This document shows, piece after piece, positions 6,681-16,214 of a stretch of 64,000 nt of DNA. The notes below the pieces were generated by a model, which was not told the DNA's origin, searched no databases, and saw only the letters and a list, made by a program, of their open reading frames with translations. Source of the stretch: Pseudomonadota bacterium. GTDB taxonomy: Bacteria; Pseudomonadota; Alphaproteobacteria; Rhizobiales; Hyphomicrobiaceae. The translations under genes and the position numbers were made by a program. The DNA lies in the NCBI GenBank assembly GCA_023423275.1, contig JAFAFW010000109.1:75990-139989 (forward strand). Reading direction: 5' to 3'. Each line of letters opens with the position of its first letter. Position 1 is the first letter of the stretch.

Positions 6681-8723
6681 TCACGCGGCGAGTGGGCCTT
6701 GAACCTCGTCGGACTGCGCCAACAGCGGGACTTTCAGCGTTGGGCTGGGACGACCGAGCAAATATCCCTGCGCCTCGTCGCAACCCTCCCGTTTCAGGAT
6801 CGTGAACTGATCGCTCGTTTCGACCCCTTCTGCCAGAATCGGGATATTGAGGCTCTTGCCCAGCGCCAGCACGGCCCGCACAATCGCGGTGGCCTGCGGG
6901 CTGCATTCGATCTCACTCATGAATGCGCGATCAAGCTTGATCTTGTCGAACGGGAAAGAACGCAACGTATCGAGCGAGGAGTAGCCGGTCCCGAAATCAT
7001 CGATGGCAATCGTCACGCCAAGGGCCCGGATACGGCGAAGCTGATGCAGCGTCCGCTCCTTATCGGCGATGATCGCGCTCTCGGTAATCTCAAGCTCGAG
7101 ACGCTCCGCCGCCAAACCCGTCTCGAGCAGGATCTCGTGAACCCTGTGCGCGAGATCGTTGTGCGCCAACTGCACCGGAGAAATGTTGACGGCGATCTTG
7201 TGCGGCGACGACCAGGTTGCAGCCTGCGCGCAGGCGGTCTTGAGAACCCAGTCGCCGATCGCAAGAATTGAACCCGTTTCTTCGGCAAGCGGGATGAATT
7301 CGACAGGCGGGACCATGCCGCGCTGCGCGTGTTTCCATCTCAAAAGCACTTCGTAACCACAGACGACACCCGTCGCGACGGTGGCCTGGACCTGGAAGTA
7401 CAGCTCCAGCTCATTGCGTTCGATCGCCGCGCGCAGATCCTGCGCGAGATTACGTCGCTCACGTGATGTTTCATCCATGGTCGGTTCATAGAAGCAAACC
7501 GCACGCCCGACGTCAGCTTTGGCGCGATACATCGCCAGGTCGGCGTTGCCCGTGAGCCGTTCCTGCGTGTCACCGTCCTGCGGGTAGATAGCGACGCCGA
7601 TGCTGGCACCGGTTATCGTTTCGAAGTCCTCGATCCGGATTGGACTGAAAAGAATTTTTTCCAACCGAGTCACGAAATCCAACAATTCGGAATGCTCGTG
7701 ATAATATTTGATCGCCGCGAACTCATCCCCGCCGATACGTGCTGCAAATTCTCCGGTCTGGAGCACGCCCTTCAGTCGCTCCGCGATAATCTTCAAGGCC
7801 TGATCGCCCGCCTCGTGACCGCGAAGATCGTTGATCTCCTTGAAGCGATCGAGATCGATTCCGATAACCGCGACGCGGCGATCGGAGACCTTGGCGCGCG
7901 CGAGATCCTGAGCCAGATGACTGTTGAAGTTGACGCGGTTGGGCAGTCCCGTCAGCGCATCATTGAGCGCCAGGTGCTCAAGCTGCTGCACCGTCTCAAG
8001 ACTTGCCCGCGTATCGATCAGATAGCTGGCGGCCCCGGTTGCAAGAATGATCACCCCTCCGAGAGCCACGGCCAGAGCCATCGCATAGTAGCCGGTCGGG
8101 TCGAAGGCCAGATCGCCGCCTGCCAGAGGCACGATCGAAACCGCACTCATGCCCGTGAAGTGCAACACCACGATCGAGCAGACAAACAGAGCAATGCCGA
8201 GATAATGAGAATGCCTCCACGTGCCCTGCAGCAGACAATCGAAGGTCGCGACGCTGAGAGGAATGCAAAGAGCAACCGATGCGATGACATAACCCATGTC
8301 CCAGGTCACCACACCGTCGACCCTGTAGGCCATCATCCCCGTGTAGTGCATCGCCGGAATCGCCAACCCGACGATGACACCGCCCAGCAATGGCGCCGCA
8401 TCGTGCTTTCTGGAAAGGGCGATGAATAATCCCAAACCGCAGCCAACAATGGCCAACAGCAAGGACGCCATCGTCGTCAGTGGATCGAAGATGACGGGCG
8501 CCTTCGCTTCATAGGCCAGCATGGCAATGAAGTGGGTGCACCAGACCGAAGATCCGGACGCCACGGCTGATAGAAAAATCCAACCCGCCTTCTGAAAACC
8601 ATCGCGGACCCGCGCTCGCTTAACGAGATCAAACGCGACCCAGGCCCCACTGACACAAACCACCGCGGCCAACAAGACCAGCCAGAGATTGTGCTCCGTC
8701 GCAATGCACGAAACCACCCGCAT
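6681..8723 (-). CDS. MHYT-GGDEF-EAL membrane cyclic-di-GMP enzyme
   Basis: The roughly 680-residue protein has an N-terminal seven-helix MHYT sensor with three motif copies (THFIAMLAY, MHYTGMMAY, LHFTGMSAV), thought to bind metal and sense gases or redox. A GGDEF domain (ARIGGDEFAAI) and a C-terminal EAL domain follow. The EAL signature reads YEVLLRW, and the metal and catalytic residues in DDFGTGYSSLD, IKLDRAFM and AEGVET are present, so phosphodiesterase activity is likely. The GGDEF signature is intact but the RxxD inhibitory site is changed to QTGE. ATG 8723 is chosen because the first helix follows directly. No motility or biofilm gene is adjacent. Confidence 0.93.
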   Translation of the reverse strand: MRVVSCIATEHNLWLVLLAAVVCVSGAWVAFDLVKRARVRDGFQKAGWIFLSAVASGSSVWCTHFIAMLAYEAKAPVIFDPLTTMASLLLAIVGCGLGLFIALSRKHDAAPLLGGVIVGLAIPAMHYTGMMAYRVDGVVTWDMGYVIASVALCIPLSVATFDCLLQGTWRHSHYLGIALFVCSIVVLHFTGMSAVSIVPLAGGDLAFDPTGYYAMALAVALGGVIILATGAASYLIDTRASLETVQQLEHLALNDALTGLPNRVNFNSHLAQDLARAKVSDRRVAVIGIDLDRFKEINDLRGHEAGDQALKIIAERLKGVLQTGEFAARIGGDEFAAIKYYHEHSELLDFVTRLEKILFSPIRIEDFETITGASIGVAIYPQDGDTQERLTGNADLAMYRAKADVGRAVCFYEPTMDETSRERRNLAQDLRAAIERNELELYFQVQATVATGVVCGYEVLLRWKHAQRGMVPPVEFIPLAEETGSILAIGDWVLKTACAQAATWSSPHKIAVNISPVQLAHNDLAHRVHEILLETGLAAERLELEITESAIIADKERTLHQLRRIRALGVTIAIDDFGTGYSSLDTLRSFPFDKIKLDRAFMSEIECSPQATAIVRAVLALGKSLNIPILAEGVETSDQFTILKREGCDEAQGYLLGRPSPTLKVPLLAQSDEVQGPLAA

Positions 8724-8975
8724 AATAAGAATACTCTGAAAATTGCCCCCATCGGAGCTGTACGGATTTTCCGTGCCCCGATCCCCACGCCTATATGCTG
8801 CTATCGAGGTAAAAAAATCCTTGCGTCGTGCGTCACCGGACGAGCCCGGCAACGCGACGACATGGCAGATATGGCCTCGGAGATGTGAGGGGGCTGCCTA
8901 ACGGGCAGGGCTTGTGAGAATTCCCCCGTCGTGCAAATTGATCATAAATCAGGCACGACAGGCAGGACTGGACTT

Positions 8976-9365
8976 ATGAAGCTCATCAATCACGAAACCC
9001 AGGGCGTGGAAGACTGGCGGCAGGGCGTCGCCACGCGCATGATTGCATCTGCCGTCAACGGCTCGGTCCAGTTGTGCATTTTCGATCAGCATTGCGATCC
9101 CGGCCTGGGCGCGCCGACCCACCTGCATGCCGTCGAAGAACTGCTGACCGTCATGGGTGGCCGCGCAAAGATCTGGGTCGGCGGCGATGAGGTCGAAGTC
9201 GGTGCCGGGCATTCGGTGCTGATCCCGGCGGGCACGAAGCACGGTTTCCGCAACATCGAGAAGGAAGGCCTGCTGCATATGCGCGCCACTCTGGCAGCCT
9301 GCATCTTCGAAGCGACCTACGAGGACCGCGCCGAGATGTCGCGCCGCTACGTCCCCGAGAGATAG
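8976..9365 (+). CDS. Cupin-domain protein
   Basis: This 129-residue single-domain protein has the two cupin motifs: PTHLHAVEELLTVMGGRA (His-x-His...Glu type) and HSVLIPAGTKHGFRN (Pro-Gly-x-x-H-x-F-x-N type). The putative metal ligands are His, His, Glu and a later His. Such small cupins may be sugar isomerases, dioxygenases or binding proteins; none can be chosen here. The ATG at 8976 gives a compact domain. The gene stands alone between divergent (cyclic-di-GMP) and convergent (Anbu) neighbours. Confidence 0.8.
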   Translation: MKLINHETQGVEDWRQGVATRMIASAVNGSVQLCIFDQHCDPGLGAPTHLHAVEELLTVMGGRAKIWVGGDEVEVGAGHSVLIPAGTKHGFRNIEKEGLLHMRATLAACIFEATYEDRAEMSRRYVPER

Positions 9366-9427
9366 GTGGCGGCAAACGCGCGCCTCGTTAACCTTTGAGA
9401 AACGTTCCAGGCGAACCTGGGCCGTGA

Positions 9428-10174
9428 TCAGTCTCCCGGCCCATAGGGTGGTCGGGGGATGTCGAGGTGCGCGTGACGCAACGCCTCGGACCAGCGCTCG
9501 CGGAGGTCGTGAAAGTACGGCTCGCCCGCCTCGATGCGTCGATTCACCTCGAAAGCAAGCGCATTCCGGCGCAGCATCGCCACATCGACCGGCAGGCCGA
9601 CACCGAGGTTCGATCGGATCGTCGAATCCATCGAAATGAGCGCCAGCTTCAACGCATCATACAAGTCGGTGTCGTACGTCACTGCCCGATCGAGAATCGG
9701 CTTGCCATATTTGTGCTCGCCAATCTGCAGGAACGGGGTGTCGGTGGTCGCCTCGATGAAATTGCCGGCCCTGTAGAGCATGAACAATCGCGGATCGCGG
9801 CCCTTCATCTGCCCGCCGAGAAGGATCGAAACATCGAAGGCAGCGGCATGCTGCTCGATCGCGCTGCCGTCCATCTCGTAAACCTTACGGATCGCCTGGC
9901 CGACGAGTTGCGCCGCCTGGAACATACTCGTCTGGTCGATCAGCTTGCGAAGCTCGCCGGTCTCCGGATCGATCATCCCCTCGCGCAGATGCGACAGGAT
10001 GGATTGGGTAATCGAAAGGTTACCGGCCGTCGCCAGGGTCGCCACGAACTCACCGGGACGTTCAAAAATATGCAGCTTGCGGAACGTCGCGATGTTGTCG
10101 AGCCCCGCATTGGTGCGAGTATCGGCAAGCATTACCAGGCCATCACGGACGAGAATTCCGACACAGTAGGTCAT
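9428..10174 (-). CDS. Anbu proteasome-like peptidase (proteasome-type protease)
   Basis: The 248-residue protein starts Met-Thr-Tyr, and removal of Met exposes an N-terminal Thr nucleophile as in 20S proteasome beta subunits. Asp17 (in LADTRTN) and a Lys near 32 (in FRKLHIF), counted after Met removal, fit the Ntn-hydrolase triad. Length and sequence match Anbu, the 'ancestral beta subunit', which assembles into large rings rather than a barrel with alpha subunits. It is the last gene of an operon with an ATP-grasp protein, an alpha-E protein and a transglutaminase, the classic Anbu gene set; there is a 75-base gap before it. The substrate is unknown. Confidence 0.92.
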   Translation of the reverse strand: MTYCVGILVRDGLVMLADTRTNAGLDNIATFRKLHIFERPGEFVATLATAGNLSITQSILSHLREGMIDPETGELRKLIDQTSMFQAAQLVGQAIRKVYEMDGSAIEQHAAAFDVSILLGGQMKGRDPRLFMLYRAGNFIEATTDTPFLQIGEHKYGKPILDRAVTYDTDLYDALKLALISMDSTIRSNLGVGLPVDVAMLRRNALAFEVNRRIEAGEPYFHDLRERWSEALRHAHLDIPRPPYGPGD

Positions 10175-10249
10175 GGATTCAGTGATTCGATGTACTCCCT
10201 GACGGGGAAACTAAGACTGAAACCGCCGGGCCGCCAGTGACAGAAAAGC

Positions 10250-11083
10250 TCATCCCTGCTTTATCGTCCGGCCCTGCTGCACTTGAACCTGAACGTTAAG
10301 CTTCTCGTCTCCTCCGCCCACTCGTGAACCGCGCACGGGGGCGGCATCCAAATAATCCAACCCTACGGCAACCCGGCAGTACCTCTCCGTGATGCACATG
10401 CCATGCGCCGGATCGAATGCGATCCAGCCAATTCCCTCCAGGTAGGCCTCCGCCCAGGCATGCCCTGCGTCCTGGTCGATGCTGTCGGTGCGCAAGAAAT
10501 AGCCCCCGGCATAGCGCGCCGGAATGCCGATCGACCGCGCACACGCCACGAAGATATGAGCGAAGTCCTGGCAGACCCCATGTCCGGCGGAAAAGGCCTC
10601 GGCGGCTGGTGTGGCGGAGCTCGTCATCCCCGGCGCAAACTGCATGTCACCGTGTAGCCGGACCATCAGCGCATGCATGGTGGCCAGCCGGTCGCCCCCT
10701 TCCCCGCTCAACAGATCGCGCGCGAACCGGCGCATATCCGCCGTGCACTCCGTCAAACGTGTCTCGCGGAGAAACAGCGCAACCGGCATACGCTCCAGAG
10801 TGCCGCGCATGATACCGCCGGTATCGGTCGTATCGACCTCGCCGTCGATCATCACGTGGACAGTATCGACCGGTCCGTCCATGAACAGCGTGTGCGTGAT
10901 GTTGCCGAAGGCATCTTCGCCCTTTTCCAGGCGCGTGTCGGCATCGACTTCCACACGCCAGCGGCGCACGAACAGCCCCTCGTAGGAGCGCGGCATCATC
11001 CGCAGGATCTGGATCGCGTAGCGCGCGGCCGGCGTGTAATCGTAAGTCGTCTCGTGGCGGATGCGCAGACGCACGGAGCGCAC
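10250..11083 (-). CDS. Transglutaminase-like cysteine peptidase/amidase of Anbu operon
   Basis: The 277-residue protein has the bacterial transglutaminase-like N-terminal region (RLRIRHETTYDYTP) and a core with the catalytic triad: Cys in GHGVCQDFAH, His in DAGHAWAEAYL and Asp in AFDPAHG. These enzymes usually hydrolyse or form amide bonds in peptides. It lies third in the Anbu operon, 6 bases after the alpha-E gene, which points to a shared peptide-ligation and cleavage system. The start is GTG at 11083, preceded by a short GGGA. Confidence 0.9.
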   Translation of the reverse strand: MRSVRLRIRHETTYDYTPAARYAIQILRMMPRSYEGLFVRRWRVEVDADTRLEKGEDAFGNITHTLFMDGPVDTVHVMIDGEVDTTDTGGIMRGTLERMPVALFLRETRLTECTADMRRFARDLLSGEGGDRLATMHALMVRLHGDMQFAPGMTSSATPAAEAFSAGHGVCQDFAHIFVACARSIGIPARYAGGYFLRTDSIDQDAGHAWAEAYLEGIGWIAFDPAHGMCITERYCRVAVGLDYLDAAPVRGSRVGGGDEKLNVQVQVQQGRTIKQG

Positions 11084-11089
11084 TCCCGA

Positions 11090-12031
11090 TTACGACAAGT
11101 ATTGCTCGGCGATCGCCGAGCCGAGCCGATTGTTTTCGTCGATGAACGACGTCAGAAACTCGTGCAGACCGCCCTGGAAGATGCTGTCGATGTTCGCGTT
11201 CTCCATGCGGGCCAGCGTCGACCGGGAAATACGCTGTGCGGCTCCCTGGCGGCCATACGCATCGGCCAGTTGATCCAGATAAGTGTTGATCGACTCGCAG
11301 CAGGAAATCAACGAGCGCGGCTGTTCCTTGCGCAGGATCATGAAGTCGGCCACCAGCCACGGGCGCACGTTTTCCCGATAGACCCAATGGAATGATGTCA
11401 GCGCCGAGACCGAACGCAGGATCGACGACCACTGGAAGTAATCAAGACCGCCGCCGACCTGCTCCTTGTCGGGAAGCAGCACGTGATACTTGACGTCGAT
11501 CAAACGGGCGATGCTGTCCGCACGCTCGATCAGCGTTCCGAGCCGCTGGAAGTAGAAATGATCGGTGCGCAGCATGGTCCGGTAGGCCGCGCCGTCAAAG
11601 CGCAGGGATGCTTCCTTCACCAGCGTCAGCACCCGGCTCAATCGCGCGGGTGTCGGCGCTTTCATGTCGATGGCCTGTAGCTCGTGCCATGCGCCGTTGA
11701 TGATTTCCCACATCTCGCCGGTTATGGCCGTACGGACGGCGCGCGCATTGGTGCGGGCGATCTCCATGCAGGCCTTGATCGAAGAGGGGTTGGCCTCCGA
11801 CGCGACAATGAAGTCGATAACGTTCTCGCGTGTCACATCCTCGTAGGCTTCCGTGAACGTCTCGGTGCAAGCCGCGGTCGCGACCGCGGATTCCCATTCG
11901 TTCGAAGCGCCGGCATAGGTCGAAGGCAGGACGGCCAGCCGTTGCGCGAGATCAAGGATGCGGGCGAGGTTTTCAGCCCGCTCGATATAGCGGGAAAGCC
12001 AGTAGAGACTGTCGGCGGTGCGTGAGAGCAT
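11090..12031 (-). CDS. Alpha-E domain protein (DUF403) of Anbu operon
   Basis: The 313-residue helical protein begins MLSRTADSLYWLSRYIERAEN, the hallmark of the alpha-E (DUF403) family, and contains EMWEIINGAWHEL and RADSIARLIDVKYH. The family almost always sits beside circularly permuted ATP-grasp and transglutaminase genes; its activity is not established. Here its ATG comes 2 bases after the stop of the ATP-grasp gene, which implies translational coupling and probably a stoichiometric complex. Confidence 0.93.
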   Translation of the reverse strand: MLSRTADSLYWLSRYIERAENLARILDLAQRLAVLPSTYAGASNEWESAVATAACTETFTEAYEDVTRENVIDFIVASEANPSSIKACMEIARTNARAVRTAITGEMWEIINGAWHELQAIDMKAPTPARLSRVLTLVKEASLRFDGAAYRTMLRTDHFYFQRLGTLIERADSIARLIDVKYHVLLPDKEQVGGGLDYFQWSSILRSVSALTSFHWVYRENVRPWLVADFMILRKEQPRSLISCCESINTYLDQLADAYGRQGAAQRISRSTLARMENANIDSIFQGGLHEFLTSFIDENNRLGSAIAEQYLS

Positions 12032-12033
12032 GG

Positions 12034-13452
12034 CTAGGCCTCCACCACCCAGGTGTCCTTGGTGCCGCCCCCTTGCGAGGAATTGACGACCAATGACCCC
12101 TCCGTGAGGGCCACGCGCGTCAGGCCGCCCGGAACGACGCGCACTTTATCCGCCCCGCACAATACATAAGGCCTCAGATCGACGTGGCGCGGCGCCAGTC
12201 CCGAATTGACGAAGCACGGCACGGTCGACAGCGACAGCGTCGGCTGCGCGATGAACGCCTCCGGCTGGGCCTTGATGCGCTCCGCGTACGCCTTGCATTG
12301 CTCGCGCGTCGCGTGCGGGCCGACAAGCATCCCGTATCCGCCGGAGCCGTCGACCTCCTTGACCACCAGGCTGGCCAGATTGGCGAGCACGTATTTCAAA
12401 GCTTCGGGCTCGCGGCAGCGCCACGTCGGCACGTTCTTCAGCAGCGGCTCCTCGCCGAAATAGAATTTCACGATTTCCGGCATGTAGCTGTAGATGGCCT
12501 TGTCATCCGCAACACCGGTGCCGACCGCGTTCGAGATCGTCACGTTACCCGCGCGATAGGCGGAGATCAGCCCGGGGACGCCTAGCATCGAGGTCGGGTT
12601 GAACGTCATCGGATCGAGGAACTCGTCATCGACACGGCGGTAGATGACGTCGACGCGCTGCGGCCCCTCGGTCGTGCGCATGTAGACGATGTTGTTGCGC
12701 ACGAAGAGATCGCGGCCCTCGACCAATTCGACACCCATCTTGTCAGCCAGGAACGAGTGCTCGTAGTAGGCGGAATTGAACTGGCCAGGTGTCAGAAGCA
12801 CAACGGTCGGATCACGCGGCGCGGTCCTGGGAGCGACCGAGCGCAACGTCGCCAGCAGGTTGTCGGTGTAATTGTCGACCGGTGCGATCTTGAGCCGGCC
12901 GAACAACTCCGGAAACAGACGCATCATCGCTTCCCGGTTCTCCAGCATGTAGGAGACACCCGAGGGAATGCGCGCATTATCCTCCAGCACGTAGAACGAG
13001 TCCTCATCCACCCGCACCACGTCGATGCCAGCGATGTGCACATGGATCCCGCCGGGTGGTGAGATCCGCGTCATCTCCGGCTCGAAACCCGGATTTTGCA
13101 GCACGAGATCTTCCGGGATCAGACCGGCCTTCACAATCTCGCGGCTGCCATAAACGTCCGCAATGAACGCGTTGAGGGCCTTCACCCGCTGTTCCAGCCC
13201 CTTGGCCAGAACTGCCCACTCGCCGGATGTGAGAATGCGCGGGATGATGTCGAACGGGATCAGCCGCTCCGTGCCCTGCGCATCCCCGTAAACGTTGAAC
13301 GTGATGCCGATGCGCCGGAAAAAATGTTCAGCTTCCAGCTTGCGATTGGCCAGAACTTCGAGGGGCGTTTCACCCAGCCAGCGCTCAAGCGCCTCGTAAC
13401 CGGGGCGTACGACGTCGCCGCTTCCGCGCATTTCATCGAAAGACTTGCCCAC
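12034..13452 (-). CDS. Circularly permuted ATP-grasp type 2 protein (DUF404/DUF407)
   Basis: This first gene of the Anbu operon encodes about 472 residues: FDEMRGSGDVVRPGYEALERWL at the start, then FFRRIGITFNVYGD, RLIPFDIIPRIL, VLLTPGQFNSAYYEH and SGGYGMLVGP. These are blocks of the circularly permuted ATP-grasp family related to glutathionylspermidine synthase-like ligases, which couple ATP cleavage to amide-bond formation. The GTG at 13452 is preferred, since relatives begin a few residues before FDEM and AGGGAG lies upstream. A TTG at 13548 would add 32 non-conserved residues. Confidence 0.9.
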   Translation of the reverse strand: MGKSFDEMRGSGDVVRPGYEALERWLGETPLEVLANRKLEAEHFFRRIGITFNVYGDAQGTERLIPFDIIPRILTSGEWAVLAKGLEQRVKALNAFIADVYGSREIVKAGLIPEDLVLQNPGFEPEMTRISPPGGIHVHIAGIDVVRVDEDSFYVLEDNARIPSGVSYMLENREAMMRLFPELFGRLKIAPVDNYTDNLLATLRSVAPRTAPRDPTVVLLTPGQFNSAYYEHSFLADKMGVELVEGRDLFVRNNIVYMRTTEGPQRVDVIYRRVDDEFLDPMTFNPTSMLGVPGLISAYRAGNVTISNAVGTGVADDKAIYSYMPEIVKFYFGEEPLLKNVPTWRCREPEALKYVLANLASLVVKEVDGSGGYGMLVGPHATREQCKAYAERIKAQPEAFIAQPTLSLSTVPCFVNSGLAPRHVDLRPYVLCGADKVRVVPGGLTRVALTEGSLVVNSSQGGGTKDTWVVEA

Positions 13453-13715
13453 GCCCGTTCTTAAAACTCCCTGTTCCGTTTCTTCCGAAGCAGGAAGCGT
13501 GTCGCAAGTTTGCGCATCCGACAAGCACGCTTTTCTGTTCACGTCCAAATTCCAGGCATCTGCCTAACAAATGTGCCCTTTGCGGTTCCCGGCGCAGCGC
13601 CGCAGACGTTCCGCCGCAGACTATCAGGGATCACCGGCACAAGCTCTGGCGTTCCCGTTATCGTTTCCAACTGCCGCTCGATCGGCCTTTCGACGCACAA
13701 CATAGGATAGCCAGC

Positions 13716-14510
13716 ATGCAGATTGATCTTTCAGGAAAGACTGCTGTCGTCACCGGATCGACAGCGGGCATCGGCCTCGCCAGCGCCAAAGGTCTGGCGC
13801 AATCAGGTGCCCGCGTCATTCTCAACGGTCGGACCCAGGCTGCGGTCGACGCGGCCATGAAGGCGGTCAGAGCTGCCGCGCCGGACGCCAGGATCGAGGG
13901 CATCGCCAGCGACGTCGGAACGGCCCAGGGTTGCGCGGATCTGATCAAGACCCATCCGGAATGCGATATCCTGGTCAACAATGTCGGCATTTATCGCGAG
14001 CAGGATTTCTTTGAGATCCCGGATAGCGAATGGGACAGATTCTTCGACATCAACATCATGTCGGGCGTGCGCCTGGCGCGCGCCTATGTTCCTGGAATGG
14101 TGGGCAAAAACTGGGGTCGCGTTCTGTTCCTGTCCTCGGAATCCGGGCTCAATATCCCGGTTGAAATGATCCACTACGGGATGACGAAAACCGCCGTCAT
14201 GTCCATTGCGCGCGGACTGGCCAAACGGGTCGCGGGCACGGGAGTGACCGTCAATTCGATTTTACCCGGACCGACACTGTCGGAAGGCGTCGCCGAGATG
14301 CTCAAAGAAACCATGGCCAAAACCGGCCAGTCATTGGAAGCCGCGGGAGCGGAGTTCGTCATGACACATCGCCCGTCCTCGATCATCCGGCGGCCCGCGA
14401 CCGTGGAAGAGGTTGCCAACATGATCGTCTACGCAGCGTCGCCGCAGGCGTCGGCGACGACCGGTGCAGCGCTGCGCGTCGACGGCGGTGTTGTCGATAC
14501 GCTTGCCTGA
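13716..14510 (+). CDS. SDR family oxidoreductase
   Basis: The 264-residue classical short-chain dehydrogenase has cofactor motif TGSTAGIG near residue 13, NNVG, and the catalytic set Ser (LSSESG), Tyr and Lys (HYGMTK). Relatives are often called 3-oxoacyl-ACP reductases, but the substrate cannot be inferred. A G-rich segment (AGGAT) precedes the ATG. It is divergent from the Anbu operon and 120 bases upstream of the ThDP enzyme gene on the same strand, so the two may be cotranscribed. Confidence 0.88.
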   Translation: MQIDLSGKTAVVTGSTAGIGLASAKGLAQSGARVILNGRTQAAVDAAMKAVRAAAPDARIEGIASDVGTAQGCADLIKTHPECDILVNNVGIYREQDFFEIPDSEWDRFFDINIMSGVRLARAYVPGMVGKNWGRVLFLSSESGLNIPVEMIHYGMTKTAVMSIARGLAKRVAGTGVTVNSILPGPTLSEGVAEMLKETMAKTGQSLEAAGAEFVMTHRPSSIIRRPATVEEVANMIVYAASPQASATTGAALRVDGGVVDTLA

Positions 14511-14630
14511 CCGAAACGCGTTACCATTGCGCGATCGCACGCGAAGGCTACTGAAAGCCTCGCCGTCTCAGGCTATCATCGTCTCGATGGCAAGTTCCGT
14601 TGCCTGTTCAATCGTCAGAGATTGCATCGA

Positions 14631-16199
14631 ATGAGCGAAACCGACCTGAATAAGATGAACGGTGCGGAAAGCCTGGTTCGCACGCTGGTCGCAGGTGGCG
14701 TCGACGTCTGCTTTGCCAACCCCGGCACGTCCGAAATGCATTTCGTGGCCGCGTTGGATCGGGTCGACGGCATGCGATGCGTGCTGGCTCTGTTCGAAGG
14801 CGTAGCAACCGGAGCCGCCGATGGCTACGCCCGGATGGCCGACAAGCCTGCCGCGACGCTGCTGCACCTCGGGCCGGGTCTCGCCAATGGGCTGGCCAAT
14901 TTACACAACGCGATGAAGTCCTCCACGCCGATCGTCAATGTCGTCGGCGACCATGCCACCTGGCATCGCGCCTATGACGCGCCGTTGACGTCGGACATCG
15001 AGGCCGCAGCCCGTCCCTTTTCCGCCTGGGTGCGAACATCGCCTGACGCAAAGTCGGTCGCGGCTGACGGCGCCGCCGCCATTGCCGCCGCGCGTACGCC
15101 TCCAGGCGGTGTCGCGACGCTGATCCTGCCCGGTGATACGGCATGGGATCCGGCTGAAGCAATCGCGCAGGTTCCAACCATTCCTGAACGGCAGCGCGTA
15201 TCGCAACAGGCTGTCTCGAAAGCTGCCGAGATCCTTCGGTCCGGCGAACCCACTTTGCTGCTCATTACCGGACCTGCGCTTCGCGAACATGGTCTGAGAC
15301 TCGCTGGCCAGATCGTAAAGAAGACAGGCGCGCGGCTGTCGGCGCAAACGTTCAACGCACGCATGCAGCGTGGCGCCGGGCGGGTCTCCCTCGATCGCAT
15401 TCCCTATCCGGTCGATATGGCCGTCGAAACGTTGCGCGGCATCAAGCACATCATCCTTGCCGGGTCGAAGCAGCCGGTGGCGTTCTTTGCCTATCCGAAC
15501 AAGCCCAGCCTGCTCGCCGATCCCGACGCCCACTTTCATGTGCTGGCGCGGCCGGAAGAGGATGTCGTCCACGCACTCGAATGGCTTGCCGACGAACTTG
15601 GTGCCCGGACACTCTCGCCCGATGTATCTGAATTGGCGCCTGCGGCCCCCGCCAAGGGCGCGATTACGGCATCAGCCCTTGCGCAATCATTGAGCGCGTT
15701 CATTCCCGACAATGGCATCGTGGTCGATGAGGGCGTCAGCACCGGGCGCGGTTTCTTCCCGATGACAGCGGCAGCACGGCCGCACGACTGGCTGCAGAAC
15801 ATGGGCGGCTCGATCGGCATCGGCCCGCCGATGGCCACCGGCGCCGCCATCGCCTGCCCGGATCGGAAAGTACTGTCCCTGCAGGCCGACGGATCGTTCA
15901 TGTATACGCTGCAGGCCCTGTGGACTCAGGCCCGCGAAAATCTCGACGTCACGACCCTGGTGTTCGCCAATCGGTCATATGCCATCCTGCGGCACGAACT
16001 CGCGAACGTCGGCGCGCGCAACGTCGGCCGTAAGGCGTTGGATATGATGGACCTGACACGGCCCGATCTGGACTGGGTGGCGCTGGCGCGGGGCATGGGC
16101 GTCGAGGGTGTGCGTGCCGAGACGATGGAGCAAGTCAATGCCGGTCTCGAGCGCGGCCTCGCAACACAGGGCCCGTTCCTCGTCGAAGCTGTCATGTAA
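14631..16199 (+). CDS. Thiamine-diphosphate enzyme, acetolactate synthase large subunit-like
   Basis: The 522-residue protein has the three-domain layout of the acetolactate synthase/benzoylformate decarboxylase family. The activating Glu is in ALFEGVATGAADGYARM (Glu56), and the diphosphate-Mg motif is ADGSFMYTLQALWTQ with a later Asn (FANRSY). A central domain lies between. The usual GDG is ADG here. Many such proteins are not true acetolactate synthases but decarboxylases or lyases of 2-oxoacids; no small regulatory subunit is adjacent. ATG 14631 is used; an upstream TTG at 14622 is less likely. It ends 15 bases from the convergent phosphoesterase-like gene. Confidence 0.85.
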   Translation: MSETDLNKMNGAESLVRTLVAGGVDVCFANPGTSEMHFVAALDRVDGMRCVLALFEGVATGAADGYARMADKPAATLLHLGPGLANGLANLHNAMKSSTPIVNVVGDHATWHRAYDAPLTSDIEAAARPFSAWVRTSPDAKSVAADGAAAIAAARTPPGGVATLILPGDTAWDPAEAIAQVPTIPERQRVSQQAVSKAAEILRSGEPTLLLITGPALREHGLRLAGQIVKKTGARLSAQTFNARMQRGAGRVSLDRIPYPVDMAVETLRGIKHIILAGSKQPVAFFAYPNKPSLLADPDAHFHVLARPEEDVVHALEWLADELGARTLSPDVSELAPAAPAKGAITASALAQSLSAFIPDNGIVVDEGVSTGRGFFPMTAAARPHDWLQNMGGSIGIGPPMATGAAIACPDRKVLSLQADGSFMYTLQALWTQARENLDVTTLVFANRSYAILRHELANVGARNVGRKALDMMDLTRPDLDWVALARGMGVEGVRAETMEQVNAGLERGLATQGPFLVEAVM

Positions 16200-16214
16200 G
16201 CGGCGACGGGACGC

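Noticed and set aside
13453..13548. TTG at 13548 as start of the ATP-grasp gene
   Set aside because: It adds 32 residues not typical for the family; the GTG at 13452 matches the family start near FDEM.
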